From Carallia brachiata (Eukaryota; Streptophyta; Magnoliopsida; Malpighiales; Rhizophoraceae), in NCBI GenBank assembly GCA_021464245.1, contig JADCRB010000025.1, forward strand, positions 186,001 to 250,000: DNA of 64,000 bases. Direction: 5' to 3'. Shown here one piece after another: positions 1-10,583 of the stretch (the stretch's first letter is position 1; every line of letters begins with the position of its first letter). The notes beneath the pieces are model-generated. The model did not search any database. It was not told where the DNA came from and was given only the letters and a program-made list of their open reading frames with translations. Made by a program: the position numbers and the translations under genes.

Positions 1-480
1 TCTCTCTACCATTCTCTCTGCTCTCTCTCTCTCTACGAACTCTCTCTCTCTCTCTCTCTTTTGTCTCCCTTAACCATTCTCTCTATTCATTCTTTCTTTA
101 CTCTCTCTCTCTTCTTTTTTTTCTCTCAAGCATTCTCTCTCTTTACCTCTCTCTCTCTCTCTCCTTTTTCTGTCTCTATTTATTCTCTTTCTACCACTCT
201 CTATACTTATTTTCTTTCAATTCTCTATTTGTATTCTCTTTTTAACTACTCTCTATACCCTCATTCTCTCTATCCTCATTCTCTCTTCTTATCTACTCAT
301 TCTTACTCTACTTTTTTTCTCTCTTTCTCTCCCCCTTTTTTCTCTCTATCCATAAACTATAATCTCTTTCTAACCATTTTTTTACTTTTCATCTATCTAT
401 TAATTATTTTTTTCTGTTTTTATTCATATTCTTTTTACTATAAGATTTACCGCTATATATATGTTTTGTCAATCAATTAC
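1..480. repeat. Pyrimidine-rich (CT)n microsatellite tract
   Basis: The first ~480 bases are almost all C and T on the + strand, built from TCTCTC runs mixed with T-rich stretches. A 140-residue open frame (61-483) is only a product of this composition: its translation is nearly all S, F, L, Y and T. No gene signal is seen. Confidence 0.9.
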
Positions 481-642
481 TAAGTTGTCTTTTATCGCAA
501 TTATTGACAATCAAGTTAAGAAAAGAACTGACAGTAATAGAATTGTACATATCACAGTCAATTCCTAAGTTGTCTTTTATCGCAATTATTGACAGTCAAG
601 TTAAGAAAAGAATTGACAGTAATAGAATTGTACATATCACTG
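473..642. repeat. Two-copy tandem repeat, period 85 bp
   Basis: The stretch beginning near AAGTTGTCTTTTATCGCAAT at 482 recurs at 567, giving two nearly identical 85 bp units with only a few substitutions. The units run up to the TACATATCAC sequence just before 642. No coding potential is seen. Confidence 0.85.
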
Positions 643-1789
643 GCTATATATATATGTTCGTGGACCAAATTTTTAAAGCTTAATTTAAGACGTTATTAAT
701 TTTTTATTATTGTTTCTTATTTTTTATTTTTACTATTTATTGAGTTTTTGGTAGTCTAGGGAGTACCACAAAAGCTTTGTTAAAAAATTCAAAGATACTA
801 TTATCGTGGAAAAATATTGCTAGAAAATACAAGCTTGTGAAGAAAAAATTACATCTTTAATAATTGACAGATGTACTAGATAGAGGCGGTCAACTTGACG
901 CATTTTTAATGTAAATTTATATTTTATTATTATGATTATTTGATGTACATTTATAATTCAAATTGTTTTTTGCAATTAATTATGGAAGAATTAAAAATGT
1001 GTACAATATGACATGTATTGTTTGGAGATATGAGATGATTATTGTGTTGATAATAGGAACAAAATTCAGTGCCTTGCCAAATTTTCTTGAGTAGAAGAGT
1101 CGGGTTAGGCCACAAAATTTGGCGTTTAGGTAAGTCACAAACGTGGAAAATCTTCCCAAGTTTTTGTGCGATACGCAGCTTTGATTGAGTGTGACACACA
1201 GACAATCAAGTCCATAATGGATGATATTATATGGCGACTTTTCAAGCCATTAGCTCACACGCGCCATCGTTGATCCTTATTTTACTTGAGATTATATTAC
1301 TTACTCTTAAAAATCCTTATAAAAAGTGACAAGAATTATTAATTATGTAGAGCAAAATTTACATAATTACTTGAATTAGTTTAAGTGATCATCAAGTGTT
1401 TAAACTTGAGAGAATATAAAATCTCATTTCGGTATAATATTCTTTTAAATCTTAAATTTTTATAATTTTTAAAATAATTGTCCGACTGAAGTAATTATAC
1501 GTACAACTATACCATATATAAATTAAACAAAAGAAAATTACGTGAAAACTATTAAGTTAAAATAAAACTCGACGAGCTAGCCAGGGCAGAGGAACTGAGG
1601 ATGTAGATTTCCTTGACGTGGTAAAAAATGATTGGTTGGACCGTTAATTTATTGCGAAGCTGCTCTAACATTAAAAGAATGAGAGAGGTTTTCTGCCCCC
1701 ATACCCGGCATTTACACAGAATTATTATGGGTTTTCTAATTTTACTCTTTTTTATGAGAGTTAAATTCATGATTGTGAAAATTAAACTG
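643..1789. other. AT-rich intergenic DNA, nothing recognised
   Basis: No open frame here resembles a known protein. Short frames at 951-1205 and 1552-1770 (- strand) have no recognisable motif and look like chance. Confidence 0.6.
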
Positions 1790-2220
1790 AACTGATTAGT
1801 CTGATCGGTGATTCGATCGAGTTTAAGGTAAAAATTAAATAAAATTCAGACCGGTTAGAACCGGTCAAAACCGATCAAAATCGGACCGGTCCAACCGATC
1901 CAAATAAAATATAAAAAATTTAAAATTTTAATTTGATCTCAAAATTTATTTAAATTATAATTTGAGCTCTAAGTTTATTAAAATTTTTAATTTAGTCCTA
2001 AATTTATCAAAACTTTCAATTTAATTCTTAAAACTAAAAAAATTAATATTTAATTACCTAATTATATATATATATATATATATTATTTAAATTAATTTTA
2101 TACATATATATATTATTAAATACTGATTCGAATACCGGTTCGACCGATTCAACCGGTTGGATCTTAATCTACTAGTATTTCTAGTTCGATATCCGGTTTG
2201 ATTCTGACAACCTTAGTTAA
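1790..2220. repeat. CCGGTT/AACCGGT motif-rich block
   Basis: Two clusters of CCGGTT, GACCGGT and AACCGAT motifs (about 1850-1905 and 2130-2205) flank a very AT-rich centre that includes a TA microsatellite near 2064-2081. The clusters are roughly in opposite orientation, which suggests a decayed inverted-repeat element, but I cannot define clean termini or target duplications. Confidence 0.45.
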
Positions 2221-3173
2221 ATTAGCTCATATAAGAGAGTTAAAATAACAAAACTTATTTGTGATTATAGTTTATTAATAAACAGTTATATTTATTAATT
2301 TGAGTATAACAAATTAATACAATGGGTGTCAAACTTTTCTGTAAAAGACTATTCATTTTTGGTACCGGAGTGAAAGATGCAACCGTCCGTCCAAATAAAG
2401 TAGAATCGCCGAAATAGCGGCGACGGTGGAGAAATGCGAAAATTGGCAACTAATGACTATAAATTTCGAATTTTATTAACAATTTAACAAAAAATAAGTA
2501 ACGAGTTATTATAAGTAATATTATAGATTTATTTTTTTTTGATATAGGATAGCATATGACACAAGAAAATTAGAGTAAAATAGGTCAAATTTATAGAAAT
2601 AGACTAAACTAGAGAAGTGCATGCGCGTTGCGCGGGAAAGACCATTAATTGAACAGTTGCTAAATTATTATTTATTCAACCTTGATGCTTTTTATTTTAA
2701 GCAAATTGGAATCATAGTTTATATAACTCAATTTCTATGGAACATTTTGTACATTTAAACATAATCTGCACATAAAATATGTATATATGGAAAGAGGAGA
2801 AAAAGATATTATCATAATGCAAAGGAAAGAAAGAAAAGGGAAAGTAAATATAAATGAATGAATGTGTCGCCTGAAATGGTAATATTAGCATTTTCAAAGT
2901 AATACGTTAGGATGCAATAGGTGTGGGTTTAATATCAAAAAGGGAAGAAAACAAATATAGCAATTGTAGATATTTTTTTTTGTAAAGAATAGAGAAAAGG
3001 AAAGGAAGACTAATTGGTTTGCTTTGCAGGATTAGGAAGACGGAGAAAGCATTTGACGTAAAGAAAAGCAAATTGGGAAGATAATTTATATATAGGAATG
3101 ATTTTAGGAAAAACTACAGAAATGAGAAATGGAGGAACGGCTATGGCATCCGAAATTTCAGCTATTTAAAGTT
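2221..3173. other. AT-rich intergenic DNA, nothing recognised
   Basis: Short open frames on the - strand (2255-2449, 2712-2897) match nothing I recognise. No structured repeat was found. Confidence 0.55.
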
Positions 3174-3565
3174 AAGGTAACGGAAGAATATATTGATTTG
3201 CAGGAAATGCAGGAAAGGAAGATAATAAAGATATTAATGACATTGATTAGTTAATTTGAATTTTTATAGTAATTACCAAATAAGAGAACTTTAATTTAGG
3301 AATTTTTTTCTGATGTCAATTGACATTAACGTCAATTGTAATGTTTAAGCAAATAGTTTTAAAATTATTGCCTTAAATTAATTCATTTTGATAATATTAT
3401 TAGTGCAAAGTATCTATTGTCGTTATTTAAACATTAATTGCACATAGTAATTTTTTCCTTATTCAGGTATCCTTAATTCGATTTGATATTATTTTCCTTA
3501 ATTGCAGACAATTTTAAACTGTAATGGCATATATTAGGGTCGACAATGTGGGGTATCCGATTATG
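3174..3565. repeat. Duplicated ~385 bp segment, copy 1
   Basis: Runs from GGTAACGGAAGAATATATTG to GGGTCGACAATGTGGGGTAT. It is repeated almost base for base at about 4542-4926. An internal palindromic motif, TGTCAATTGACATTAACGTC, lies near 3314. It shows no coding frame. Confidence 0.85.
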
Positions 3566-4408
3566 GTTAGAATTGTGACGTTTTTGACAAATTTGAATAT
3601 TTATTCCTCACTTGAGAGGAATGAATGTAGATGAGTGGATGGCTTTAATACCACAGTACGTTATTGTTACACAACTTTTTTTTAATCAAATCATCTTTAC
3701 GTTATTTACGTGATTTGCATAATAGCATGTTTAGGGAATGAAATCATTCGACTTATCTTTACATTATTCCTAAAAACATTCATTTTAGAAACAATGATTT
3801 GAGTCATATTCTTTTGAGCCAGTTTACACTGTACATAATTAACATTCCCTAAAATAATCTTACACATGAAATCTTTTTTTGGCCGTTATATTAAGTTTAA
3901 TATCATCTTTATTGACTTTTGCACCTTAGTTCCTTTTTTCCTTACGGAGATTATTCTGACAATAATCACCTAATAATTAAGGAGAAGCATAGTAGTGGAT
4001 ACTAATAAATAATAATGACAGGTAGCAATTTGAGGAAGACGTAAATAGCAATAGCAAGTAGGAAATTAAGGAAATAATTAAATCGTCATAAATTTGATTC
4101 GAACGGGTTCGACCATTTAGTCGAATTGAGGAAGAGGGTAGATTTTTGCTTTTTTTTTTGCAATATATATGCTTAATTTTTTGAATAACTTGTTTTTTCT
4201 ATTTTATATCATATAAAGTCGAACCTTCTTCAGGTCAAGGTCCAATTCGGTTTCAAAATTTATGCTTACAGCTAAAATAATTGGTTAAGGTAAAGAAAAC
4301 GTTACCTTCAAATGCAATTAATAAGTTGGAATTAATTAAAGAAAATAAGAATTCGTTAAACTTAGTTTTTTCAGAAAATAAGAAAATAAGGAAATAATTA
4401 GTTTTTTC

Positions 4409-4545
4409 AGATGTCAATTGACATTAATGTCAATTGTAATGTTGAAGCAAATAGTTTTAAAAGAATTGCTTAAATTAATTCATTTTGATAATATTATTAG
4501 TGTAAAGTATCTATTGTCGTTATTTCAACATTAATTGCACATGGG
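4409..4545. repeat. Partial copy of the same segment, directly abutting copy 2
   Basis: This ~137 bp piece repeats the central part of the 3174-3565 unit (the ATGTCAATTGACATTAATGT motif through ATTAATTGCACAT). It then runs straight into GGGTAACGGAAG, the start of the next full copy. Confidence 0.8.
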
Positions 4546-4926
4546 TAACGGAAGAATATATTGATTTGCAGAAAATGCAGGAAAGGAAGATAATATAAGA
4601 AATTAATGACATTGATTAGTTAATTTGAATTTTATAGTAATTACCAAATAAGAGAACTTTAATTTAGGAATTTTTTTGAGATGTCAATTGACATTAACGT
4701 CAATTGTAATGTTTAAGCAAATAGTTTTAAAATTATTGCCTTAAATTAATTCATTTTGATAATATTATTAGTGTAAAGTATCTATTGTCGTTATTTCAAC
4801 ATTAATTACACATAGTAATTTTTTCCTTATTCAAGTACCCTTAATTCGATTTGATATTATTTTCCTTAATTGCAGACAATTTAAACTGTAATGGCATATA
4901 TTAGGGTCGACAATGTGGGGTATCCG
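4542..4926. repeat. Duplicated ~385 bp segment, copy 2
   Basis: Second full copy of the segment at 3174-3565, in the same orientation, with scattered substitutions and small indels. The copies are ~1.37 kb apart. Confidence 0.85.
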
Positions 4927-4984
4927 ACAATGGGCAGACAATAATAACTTGTTTTATCTATTTGATCTATTTTAAAAAAAAAAT

Positions 4985-5500
4985 TTTTGATTGCTTTTCG
5001 ACTGGTATTCTCTTTGCTGAAAAATATTATGAGAATAGTTGTATTATTGTTGTATCTCTGGTGGCAGTGGTCCTATTTTTTCTGTTTAATATTATTTAGA
5101 ATATTAGATGCATGCTTTTCGATTTGGGTCGGAGAGAAGAAGTTCAATGGTTGTATCTCTAGTGGCTGTGGTTGTATTTTTTCTGTTGAATTTTTTTTAT
5201 TTTCTTTTTGATTGCTTTTCGACTGTTTTCTTTTTGTATGAAATTTTTTTTCCATTTTTTTCTTTTATTCTGCTGAGGGAAACGGCTGGAAAATATTATA
5301 AGGATAGTTGTATCATTGTTGTATGTCCGGTGGCTTTTTTATTTATTGCTTTTCGATTGGTTTTCTCTTTGTATGAAATTTTTTTTTCCATTTTTTTCTT
5401 TTATTCTACTGAGGGAAACAAGTAAAAAATATTATGAGGATAGTTGTATCATTGTTGTATCTTGTGGCAGTGGTCCTATTTTTTCTGTTTAATATTGTTT
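4985..5500. repeat. Diverged tandem repeats (~115-135 bp units)
   Basis: At least three units share ATTGCTTTTCGACTGG, then TTCTCTTTG or TTTCTTTTTGTATG, then ATATTATGAGGATAGTTGTAT, ATTGTTGTATCTC and a GGTGGCAGTGGTCC-like piece (starts near 4989, 5212 and 5346). Short open frames over them on both strands come from the repeat and are not genes. Confidence 0.7.
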
Positions 5501-6490
5501 AATTTTTTTTTATTGCTTTTCAATTTAGGTTAGAGAGAAAAAGTTAAATGATTCAAATTTTACAATGGAAAAATTTTATTTACATTAAATTTAAGGAGTA
5601 AAAAAAGAGAAGTTATCTTTTGAAGAGGTAAGGAGGTAAAAAAATTTTTGCATTAAGTTTGGGGAGTGAAAAAATAAGGGATTTTCTCTTACTTATCTTT
5701 TGAGGAGTGAAATAAGGAAAGAGTTTCTCTCAGCTACTCATTTATATTATTGTTATTAGATAGATTAATGAACGTAGATAAAAAGAATAAACTAAACTAT
5801 GATACTTTATTAAATAATAATTATGAATTTTAAATCTTACCAAAACTCAAGCTAAAACTTGAAAATTTTAAAATTATTATAAATTATGTTATAAATTTAT
5901 TCTTTTTAATATAAAATTTATTCTTGCAACAAAGATAATGGAACAAAGGAATGGCGAAGGGCACGGAGAGGGTATTTTTCTCAAACTTGCTCTTCCTTCT
6001 TTGGAGTAATTTTTACTTAATTATTTCGATTAGAAAGATTTTGGGAAACATTATCTTTGTAAAAATAAGGGTAAAATTGCGTACATTTTACTCTTTCAGG
6101 CAGCAAAAATGTGAGAGGTAGTGCACTAAAGAATTATATTTGAAAAATTAGTTTCTTGATTTGGATGTGTAGCAATGTGTGTAGCAATAGGCAGCTTCTC
6201 CCACCCTGTTGAGGCACAAGGGCTCCCACATTTTCTAGTTTTGATTACTTTTCTTGAGATTGGCTGCCTATTCTGGTATTCTGTGCAGCAATGAGGCAAT
6301 TCCTTATGTGCTGAGTAACAAAGATTCGAACTTTTTACATTTTGTACGATGGAGTTCTCGAGTTCCTGGACAAGCCTCGTTTTGTGGTCGTCAAACTTTT
6401 GCCTCTGTTCTTTACTTTAGCATTGTCCTCCTGTTCCCTCTGTGTTTCTGACCTTATGATTCCGACTCAATCAATGCTTATATTTTATTG
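5501..6490. other. Intergenic DNA or unrecognised decayed sequence upstream of the nardilysin remnant
   Basis: A 65-residue frame at 6254-6451 and an overlapping frame at 6342-6545 precede the first clear nardilysin-like exon. I see no match to nardilysin in them, so they may be intron, decayed 5' exons or unrelated sequence. Confidence 0.4.
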
Positions 6491-6604
6491 CAAGCTAGTG
6501 TTGCAAAGTTTGAAACAGATGAATCTGTTGTTGGGGATAAACTAGAGCTAAAGGCTTATGGTTTCAATGATAGGATCTCAATCTTCTTGTCTAATACTGA
6601 CAAG

Positions 6605-6760
6605 GTGTTGGTTCAACGGTTGTAAGCTGACCCTGGACAAGCCCTACCTGCCAATGAGCAGGGGTTTGAATTCCAAAAGGGGAGATGACACAAAGTTACA
6701 AACAAATTCTCAAAATGGTTGCCCACTCAGCTACCATTTATTGCACCAAAAAAAATCATC
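6605..6760 (+). repeat. Possible tRNA-derived SINE-like insertion inside the nardilysin remnant
   Basis: The coding match to nardilysin stops near 6620, and the sequence becomes GTTGGTTCAACGGTTGTAAG followed ~45 bp later by GGGGTTTGAATTCC. These resemble the A and B boxes of tRNA-derived SINEs. No clear target duplication was found, so this is tentative. Confidence 0.25.
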
Positions 6761-8607
6761 TTGTCTAAGGCATCGGTGACAGCCAAAACATTTTTGCTAA
6801 GCTACGACCGTTTTAAGTTGCATGAACTTCTGTGTTTAGATAGATGTTGAAATGCTCCTTTGTACTTTAATTGCTAAGCTGTACATCAGAGTCCAATCTG
6901 CTATGTTGCATTTGTCTGAGAGTATTCCCGGAGTCTTTGCTTATATTTTAGGTTTGTCTTTTTAACTAATAGTGAGCTGTGACAAGATTAATAAAGAGGA
7001 AATGGAGAGAACTTTGAAAATGGCAACATGAAGCCTTTAAATCATTCTTCATACCTGAGATTTCAAGTTCTGTGCAAGAGCTTCTATTATGTAGGGGAGA
7101 AGAAGCGTGTGCTAAGTATTTTTTTCTTCTGCTGATTTGAAGTTGTCCATTCCTGATCTTTGTTCCCAGGAAAACAACTACATGGCACGGACATTGTATT
7201 ATTGCTCTAGGAATGCATAGTTTATATTCGCACATATTTACCTCAGGTTGTACAGGCGCAGCAAGTCACTTCTTTCTGCCTTTTGTACAGGTCTATATTG
7301 GGGAACTTTGCGATGGCAATTTGTTAGAAGAGGAAGCAATCAAATCAATATTTCCAATCCATTCAACATGTGTTCTTAACCACTCTCTTGCAATATGAGG
7401 CGTGAAGAACATGTAATGTGTTTTCCCTCTTGTGCAAACCTTGTCAGTCACGTGAATGTGAAGAATAAATCTGAAATGAACTATGGGATAGAGGTAGCTG
7501 AAAATTGATTAGTTGGTTCTGGTATTTGTTATGAATTATTGACTATTGTCTTGATATGACCTTTCATCGATTTCTGTCATTTGTAGAAGCTGTATTTCCG
7601 ATTTGTGTCAGAATCAGGGCTGGAATTGGTAAAATTGAAAGCCTCGATAGATCTTTTGATGAACTTGTGGAAGAACCTCTTTTTAATCAGCTGAGGTGAC
7701 ATTTGTTAAGAGGCTGGGAAATGTTCCATGTTGGATAACTTTGATTTGCTTTTGTAGTATCATATCTCAGTTAGGGAATGTGCTATGCCTCAAAATCATG
7801 CACTTGCAGTGTTAATAAGAATTAGATCTTTTGAGAATTCGGGCCAATATTCATGATATGTTAGTCTCTTTGCCAGTTTGAGGGCTTGTAAACAAGAGTG
7901 CATTAATCAGAACATTTGCTCGGGCACACAGAATTTTTTAGATGTTGCCAGGGAAATTACATCTCGTGTATCGAACCGAGTGATTTTGACGAATTTTGCA
8001 CTTGTATCTGCTATCCTTTTGTAAAAGTTAACGCTGTGCTTAAATGCCATCAAGGAAATAACATCTCATGTATCGAACTGAGTGATTGTGATAAATTTTG
8101 CACTTGTATCTGCTATCACTTTCTAAAAGTTATTGCTTCTTGCCTTTTCTTTTGGAACATAGGACAGCGAAGGATCTTGTACATGTTGTTGAATGTGCCC
8201 CAAAAGTAACCTACTATGTTCATGGTTTTTGTTTCTGTGTCCGATCTTTGAAGCACGACCCAATCTATCTGCAAGAGAGAGTTGAAAATTTCATTAATGG
8301 CCTTGAAGAGTTGTTAGCAAGCGTCCAAATTCACTTTGCAATCCTTCAAATTTAGTTGATTCTGTTTTATTTGCTGCTTATTTGTGTTGTCTAAATATAG
8401 TATTCTTATGGTAATAAGCATGGGAGGTCATATTAGTTTCTCCTATGCTCATCATGTGTTGGATGTCTAAAAAAGGACCCCAGTGGACACAAACCTCCCA
8501 CACTATAGAGTCCGGAGAAGAGTTGGACGATGTATCGTTTGGGAATTTTGAAATAGGTTGGTGTTGCAGGTAGCTCTTGATGATGCTTCCTTTGAGAATT
8601 ACAGAAG

Positions 8608-8612
8608 TTTGT
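8608..8612. repeat. Target site duplication, left copy (TTTGT)
   Basis: TTTGT directly precedes the 5' LTR start (TGATAGG). The identical TTTGT at 19965-19969 directly follows the 3' LTR end (GGTCA). This marks the integration site within a nardilysin exon. Confidence 0.9.
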
Positions 8613-9640
8613 TGATAGGTTCAATATTTACATAGGTTTATGCATAAGTTTTATATATATTTGGATAGTTTAACTATATAAATATTATAAATTGTGGCAA
8701 ATTCTACTTCGGTTGCTTGTTTTATACTTTGTAGGACAATTGGACATAACCGAAGTATTTGACGCTTAGAAAAAGGAACCTATCGGGTTTGAAGGAGAAG
8801 AAACGAGCCGAGCACCAAAGAACCGAATCAAAAGTTTGGTTGGAAAGCTAATATGTGGTCAGTTCAGGTAGAATTTCACAGCTTTGCGCACTGCTCGGTA
8901 TTTCAGCCATAACTTCTTCTACACAAGTCAGAATTGGATGATTCTTACGTTGAATCGAAGCTAAGAGATAGAGCTACAAGTTTTCTGTTTTTGACTGACT
9001 TCGGATTCTGCCTGAAAAGGGTCGCAATTTGGGTCCGAAAATAAAGGGTCAAAACTGACTAGGAAATTTATAAATCATTTTCCAACTCGAATTTGGACTC
9101 TTTTAGGGCTTACAATTTTATTTTTGGAGGGGACTATAAATACAAAAGTTACAGCAGAGTTTTGGGGGCGACTCTTTGGAATAGAAAGACGATAGAGAGA
9201 GAAGCGTAGAGACAAAAGAGGAGAAGAGCATAATGAAGGAACACAAAGACGTCAGAAACGAATTTTTCAATTCTTTCTCATTTCTTCTTTCTCTTTTGAA
9301 CTCTTGATGTTTATTATTTATTTATTTTCAGTTTTTAACATGAGTGGCTAAAATCCTAACTAGGGTGAAAGGGATGTAACCTAGTTTAGGGTTGGATAAT
9401 ATGATTTTTGTGGGTAATTTATAGTTCTTTGGATTATATTGCAATTTCATGTTGAGAACTGGAATTGATTTATCTATTTTGCTCTTAAATATACTTTTGT
9501 GCCTGATCACCATGAAAGTAATCATAGGATTTGTGTTGAGATTGACAGATGAGACACGAGTCGTACACTAAATAGATAAACATATGGATTTTGAATCAGA
9601 GATGAGATAAATTCGTATGATGTCAATAAAAATTCTCTGT
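8613..9640 (+). repeat. 5' LTR, truncated (1,028 bp kept)
   Basis: Begins TGATAGGTTC and aligns with the 3' LTR up to AATTCTCTGT at 9640. The matching base in the 3' LTR is 19556, and the remaining ~408 bp of LTR are missing here. A TATAAATA promoter-like box lies at 9135-9142. The deletion runs on through the primer binding site into gag. Confidence 0.92.
9135..9142 (+). promoter_or_regulatory. TATA box of the 5' LTR
   Basis: TATAAATA inside GGGGACTATAAATAC, conserved at 19051-19058 in the 3' LTR. It is the expected core promoter of the element and is inferred from motif and conservation only. Confidence 0.6.
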
Positions 9641-9649
9641 CAATAAATA

Positions 9650-10583
9650 GTGCAATGCCCACATCACCAATTCTCCAAGCCTCTTCAGATGCAGTTCTTT
9701 TATGATGGTCTCATCACTAATTTTCAGATGTTAGTGGATTCGGCAGCTGGAGGATATGTGGGTAATAAGTCAGCATATGAGCTTTATGACATATATGAGC
9801 TACTAACAGATAACTCCCAACAGAAAGCTGTCAGAGGGCGTAGAGCTGGAGTTTATGAGCTAACTTCACAAACAGATGTGGTATCAAAAATCGATGATCT
9901 GACACGACAAGTGAAGTTACTGGTGAGCAGAGACTCAATGCATAAGGAACAATGCTCGTACTGTGGACGATTTGGACACAATGAAAATGCTTGCATGAGT
10001 ATTGATTCTGCAAATTCCTTTGAAGACGTCAATTATGCTGGAGCTTATGCAGGAAACAAGCAGGAATGATCCATATTCTAATACATATAACCCGGGATGG
10101 CGCAACCATCCAAATTTTGGGTGGAAAGAGCAGGGTAATGCAAGGCCAATAGTACCACCAGGGTTTCAGCAGTCGAGAACTCAATTTCAAGGTCAACCAT
10201 CTCAACCTCAGGAGAAGAAGCCACAGATCGAAGACATGTTTATGCAGTATATGTCAAAGATGGATGAGAGGATGTCACAGCAAGATGCTGAGATGAAGAA
10301 GTTGAACTTGAAGATTGACCAAGTTGCATCCACCCAGCAAGCTTCTATTCATACTTTGGAAGTGCAAATGGGTCAGCTAGCAAAAGCAGTTTCCAGTAGG
10401 AATCAAGGCCAACTCCCTAGCAATACTGAGGTGAACCCAAAAGAGAATGCCTTAGCTATTACCTTGAGAAGTGGGAAAGTGGTAGAAAATCCCATTGATG
10501 CTCAGCACAAACAAAAGTCCATCGAGAAAGGTCACGAAGAAGAGGAATCTGTGACTGAAAAATTTAATGGAAAGGGAGGGTAG
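9650..10583 (+). pseudogene. gag: Athila gag remnant (5'-truncated, frameshifted)
   Basis: Encodes the C-terminal part of the capsid/nucleocapsid protein. The first frame (to 10069) starts inside the Athila gag region (CPHHQFSK, then YDGLITNF) and holds a CX2CX4HX4C zinc knuckle (CSYCGRFGHNENAC) near 9955-9996. A one-base shift near 10060 moves the reading to the frame of 10002-10583, which carries the DPYSNTYNPGWRNHPNF segment, a Q-rich region and a coiled-coil-like stretch (MDERMSQQDAEMKKLNLKID). It ends at an amber codon (10581-10583). The same frame stays open beyond it into protease. The gag N-terminus is absent because the deletion joins LTR base 9640 to gag. Confidence 0.85.

Larger units (their letters stand above)
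6491..8612 (+). pseudogene. Nardilysin-like (insulinase family, peptidase M16) pseudogene, 5' portion
   Basis: Scattered exon remnants match the C-terminal half of plant nardilysin-like zinc metallopeptidases, in the right order. They are: 6491-6620 (QASVAKFETDESVVG, then DKLELKAYGFND); ~6993-7116 (KEEMERTLK, then NHSSYLRFQVLCKSF); 7285-7370 (VYIGELCDGNLLEEEAIK); 7396-7500 (REEHVMCFPSCANLV, VNVKNKSEMN); 7589-7698 (LYFRFVSESGLEL, then DELVEEPLFNQLR); 8162-8311 (HVVECAPKVTYYVHGFCFCV, IYLQERVENFINGLEELL); and 8571-8612 (DDASFENYRS). Single-base frameshifts break the second and fifth blocks. The N-terminal catalytic half with the HxxEH zinc site is not seen. The last exon is cut by the Athila element and resumes at 19970. 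Assignment is from recall of the family, without a search. Confidence 0.85.

Noticed and set aside
61..483. 140-residue ORF at the start of the window
   Set aside because: Entirely within a CT-rich microsatellite. The translation is low-complexity S/F/L/Y with no motif.
6254..6545. Overlapping ORFs just upstream of the nardilysin remnant
   Set aside because: No match to nardilysin or another family that I recognise. Kept only as an unexplained stretch.
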